Assembly (NCBI GenBank): GCA_963575745.1
Contig: CAUYUJ010019903.1
Span: 32,995 to 96,994 of the forward strand
From: Prorocentrum cordatum
Lineage: Eukaryota > Sar > Dinophyceae > Prorocentrales > Prorocentraceae
Reading direction: 5' to 3'
Length of the DNA: 64,000 bases
The notes beneath the pieces are model-generated. The model was given only the letters and a program-made list of their open reading frames with translations, was not told the DNA's origin and did no database searches. Positions 63,311-64,000 of the stretch are shown in pieces. The position numbers were made by a program, and so were the translations under genes. Position 1 is the first letter of the stretch. Every line of letters begins with the position of its first letter.

Positions 63311-63469
63311 CGCGGCCATCGCCCGGACGCCATCAGGAGAAGAGGGAGAGTATTTTCATATTGAGTAATTGTGAATCGTGTGATAGGGGAAAGGAATCTG
63401 AGAAGGGGCTCTCACGGGAGGTGGTGGTGCGGCGGGTGAGGATGAGGAGAACGAGGATCAGCAAGGCGA

Positions 63470-63845
63470 AACTCGCGAGGGGATCAGGCGAGTGAGAGTG
63501 ACGCGGTTCAGGAGCAGGTGAGCGTGGGGCAGGAGCGTGAGGATGTGGAGAACGAGGGCCAGGAGAGCGAGGATCAGGATAATGATGATCAGCAAAGGGT
63601 GAGGATCGGGCGAGTTTGGAGCAGGAGAGGCAAGATCAGCAGGGTGAGGATCGGCAGAGTGAGAATCACGAGACGAGCGAGGATCAGGATAATGAGAATG
63701 AGCATTAGGAGGGTGAGGATCGGGATCGCGAAGCAGAAGGGTGAGGGTGAGGAGAGCGAGAATCAGGAGAGTGAGGATCATGAGGGTGAGGATCAGAAGG
63801 GCGAGGGCCATGAGGGGGGCCATCAAGAGGGTGAGATTCAACATT
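63470..63845. repeat. 15-bp minisatellite (GGGTGAGGATCAGGA)
   Basis: Degenerate 15-base units, five codons long, hence the LTLLI-like repeats on the minus strand. Confidence 0.75.
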
Positions 63846-63864
63846 GCGAGGAGCTACCTTATGA

Positions 63865-63938
63865 CTCCTCCTCCTGCTCCCTCCTCGTCCTCCTCCTCCT
63901 CCTCCTCCTCCTCCTCCTCCTCCTCCTCCTATTCCTTC

Positions 63939-64000
<62 letters not shown>
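63865..64000. repeat. CTC then CAT microsatellite at the window end
   Basis: (CTC)n 63885-63930, then pure (CAT)n from 63942 to the edge. The same CTC-then-CAT order precedes LINE-A at 12519, so another element may start outside the window. Confidence 0.9.

Overview
This window reads as nuclear DNA of a dinoflagellate. The direct evidence is two relics of the conserved dinoflagellate spliced leader (SL). One lies at 46950-46970, 60 bases before the ATG of an intronless beta-propeller gene. The other is a stacked pair at 25649-25684, ahead of a LINE-like open reading frame. GC-rich unique DNA, kilobases of simple and satellite repeats, many broken LINEs with apurinic-type endonuclease (EN), and Ty1/copia remnants all fit. 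The genus cannot be settled by reading alone; a Prorocentrum or Symbiodiniaceae-like genome is plausible. There is no bacterial-style gene organisation, no operon, no CRISPR array, and no rRNA or tRNA gene that I could recognise.

Layout. 0-12.5 kb is almost all repeats: a ~145-bp repeat family, TAG and GT microsatellites, a 73-bp satellite with higher-order structure (4.68-6.39 kb), three foldback elements (6.7, 7.1 and 10.2 kb), an unassigned stretch with a 191-codon minus ORF (8.4-9.0 kb), and an array of GGCCTCTTGG-type motifs. 12.8-15.9 kb is LINE-A (reverse transcriptase, RNase H, C-terminal zinc ribbon). 16.15-20.45 kb is LINE-B (EN, RT, C-terminal zinc finger, frameshifted). CAT-type microsatellite lies before, between and after these two. 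21.0-25.4 kb holds an 89-bp satellite and more GGCC arrays. 25.65-32.4 kb is LINE-C, which begins with two SL relics and carries ORF1-like, EN, RT and zinc-finger parts with damaged active sites.

33-37 kb is minisatellites, a long GAT array, a 12-bp GATC-rich array and a cloverleaf-like foldback. 37.2-42.06 kb is LINE-D (ORF1 with a RanBP2-like zinc finger and coiled coil, EN, RT), cut off by a Ty1/copia element (42.06-45.67 kb). 46.95-49.15 kb is the only host-type gene, a secreted or membrane-targeted PQQ-like beta-propeller protein with one frameshift. 50.2-52.0 kb is LINE-E, a 3-prime fragment related to LINE-A. 52.05-64 kb is again repeats: an 11-bp AGCTTTAGCTT array inside an 80-bp repeat, an inverted array of 42-bp units, a T-shaped palindrome at 59.24-59.41 kb, a minus-strand coding-like fragment at 60.7-61.4 kb, and terminal GGT, 15-bp, CTC and CAT arrays.

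How it fits together: mRNA retroposition explains the host-type gene and probably LINE-C, because SL is added only by trans-splicing of RNA and can enter the genome only by reverse transcription. The LINEs here encode the machinery that could have done this, though every copy in view carries at least one break. The foldbacks and the GGCC arrays with a conserved core are the parts of the window least explained by known families.
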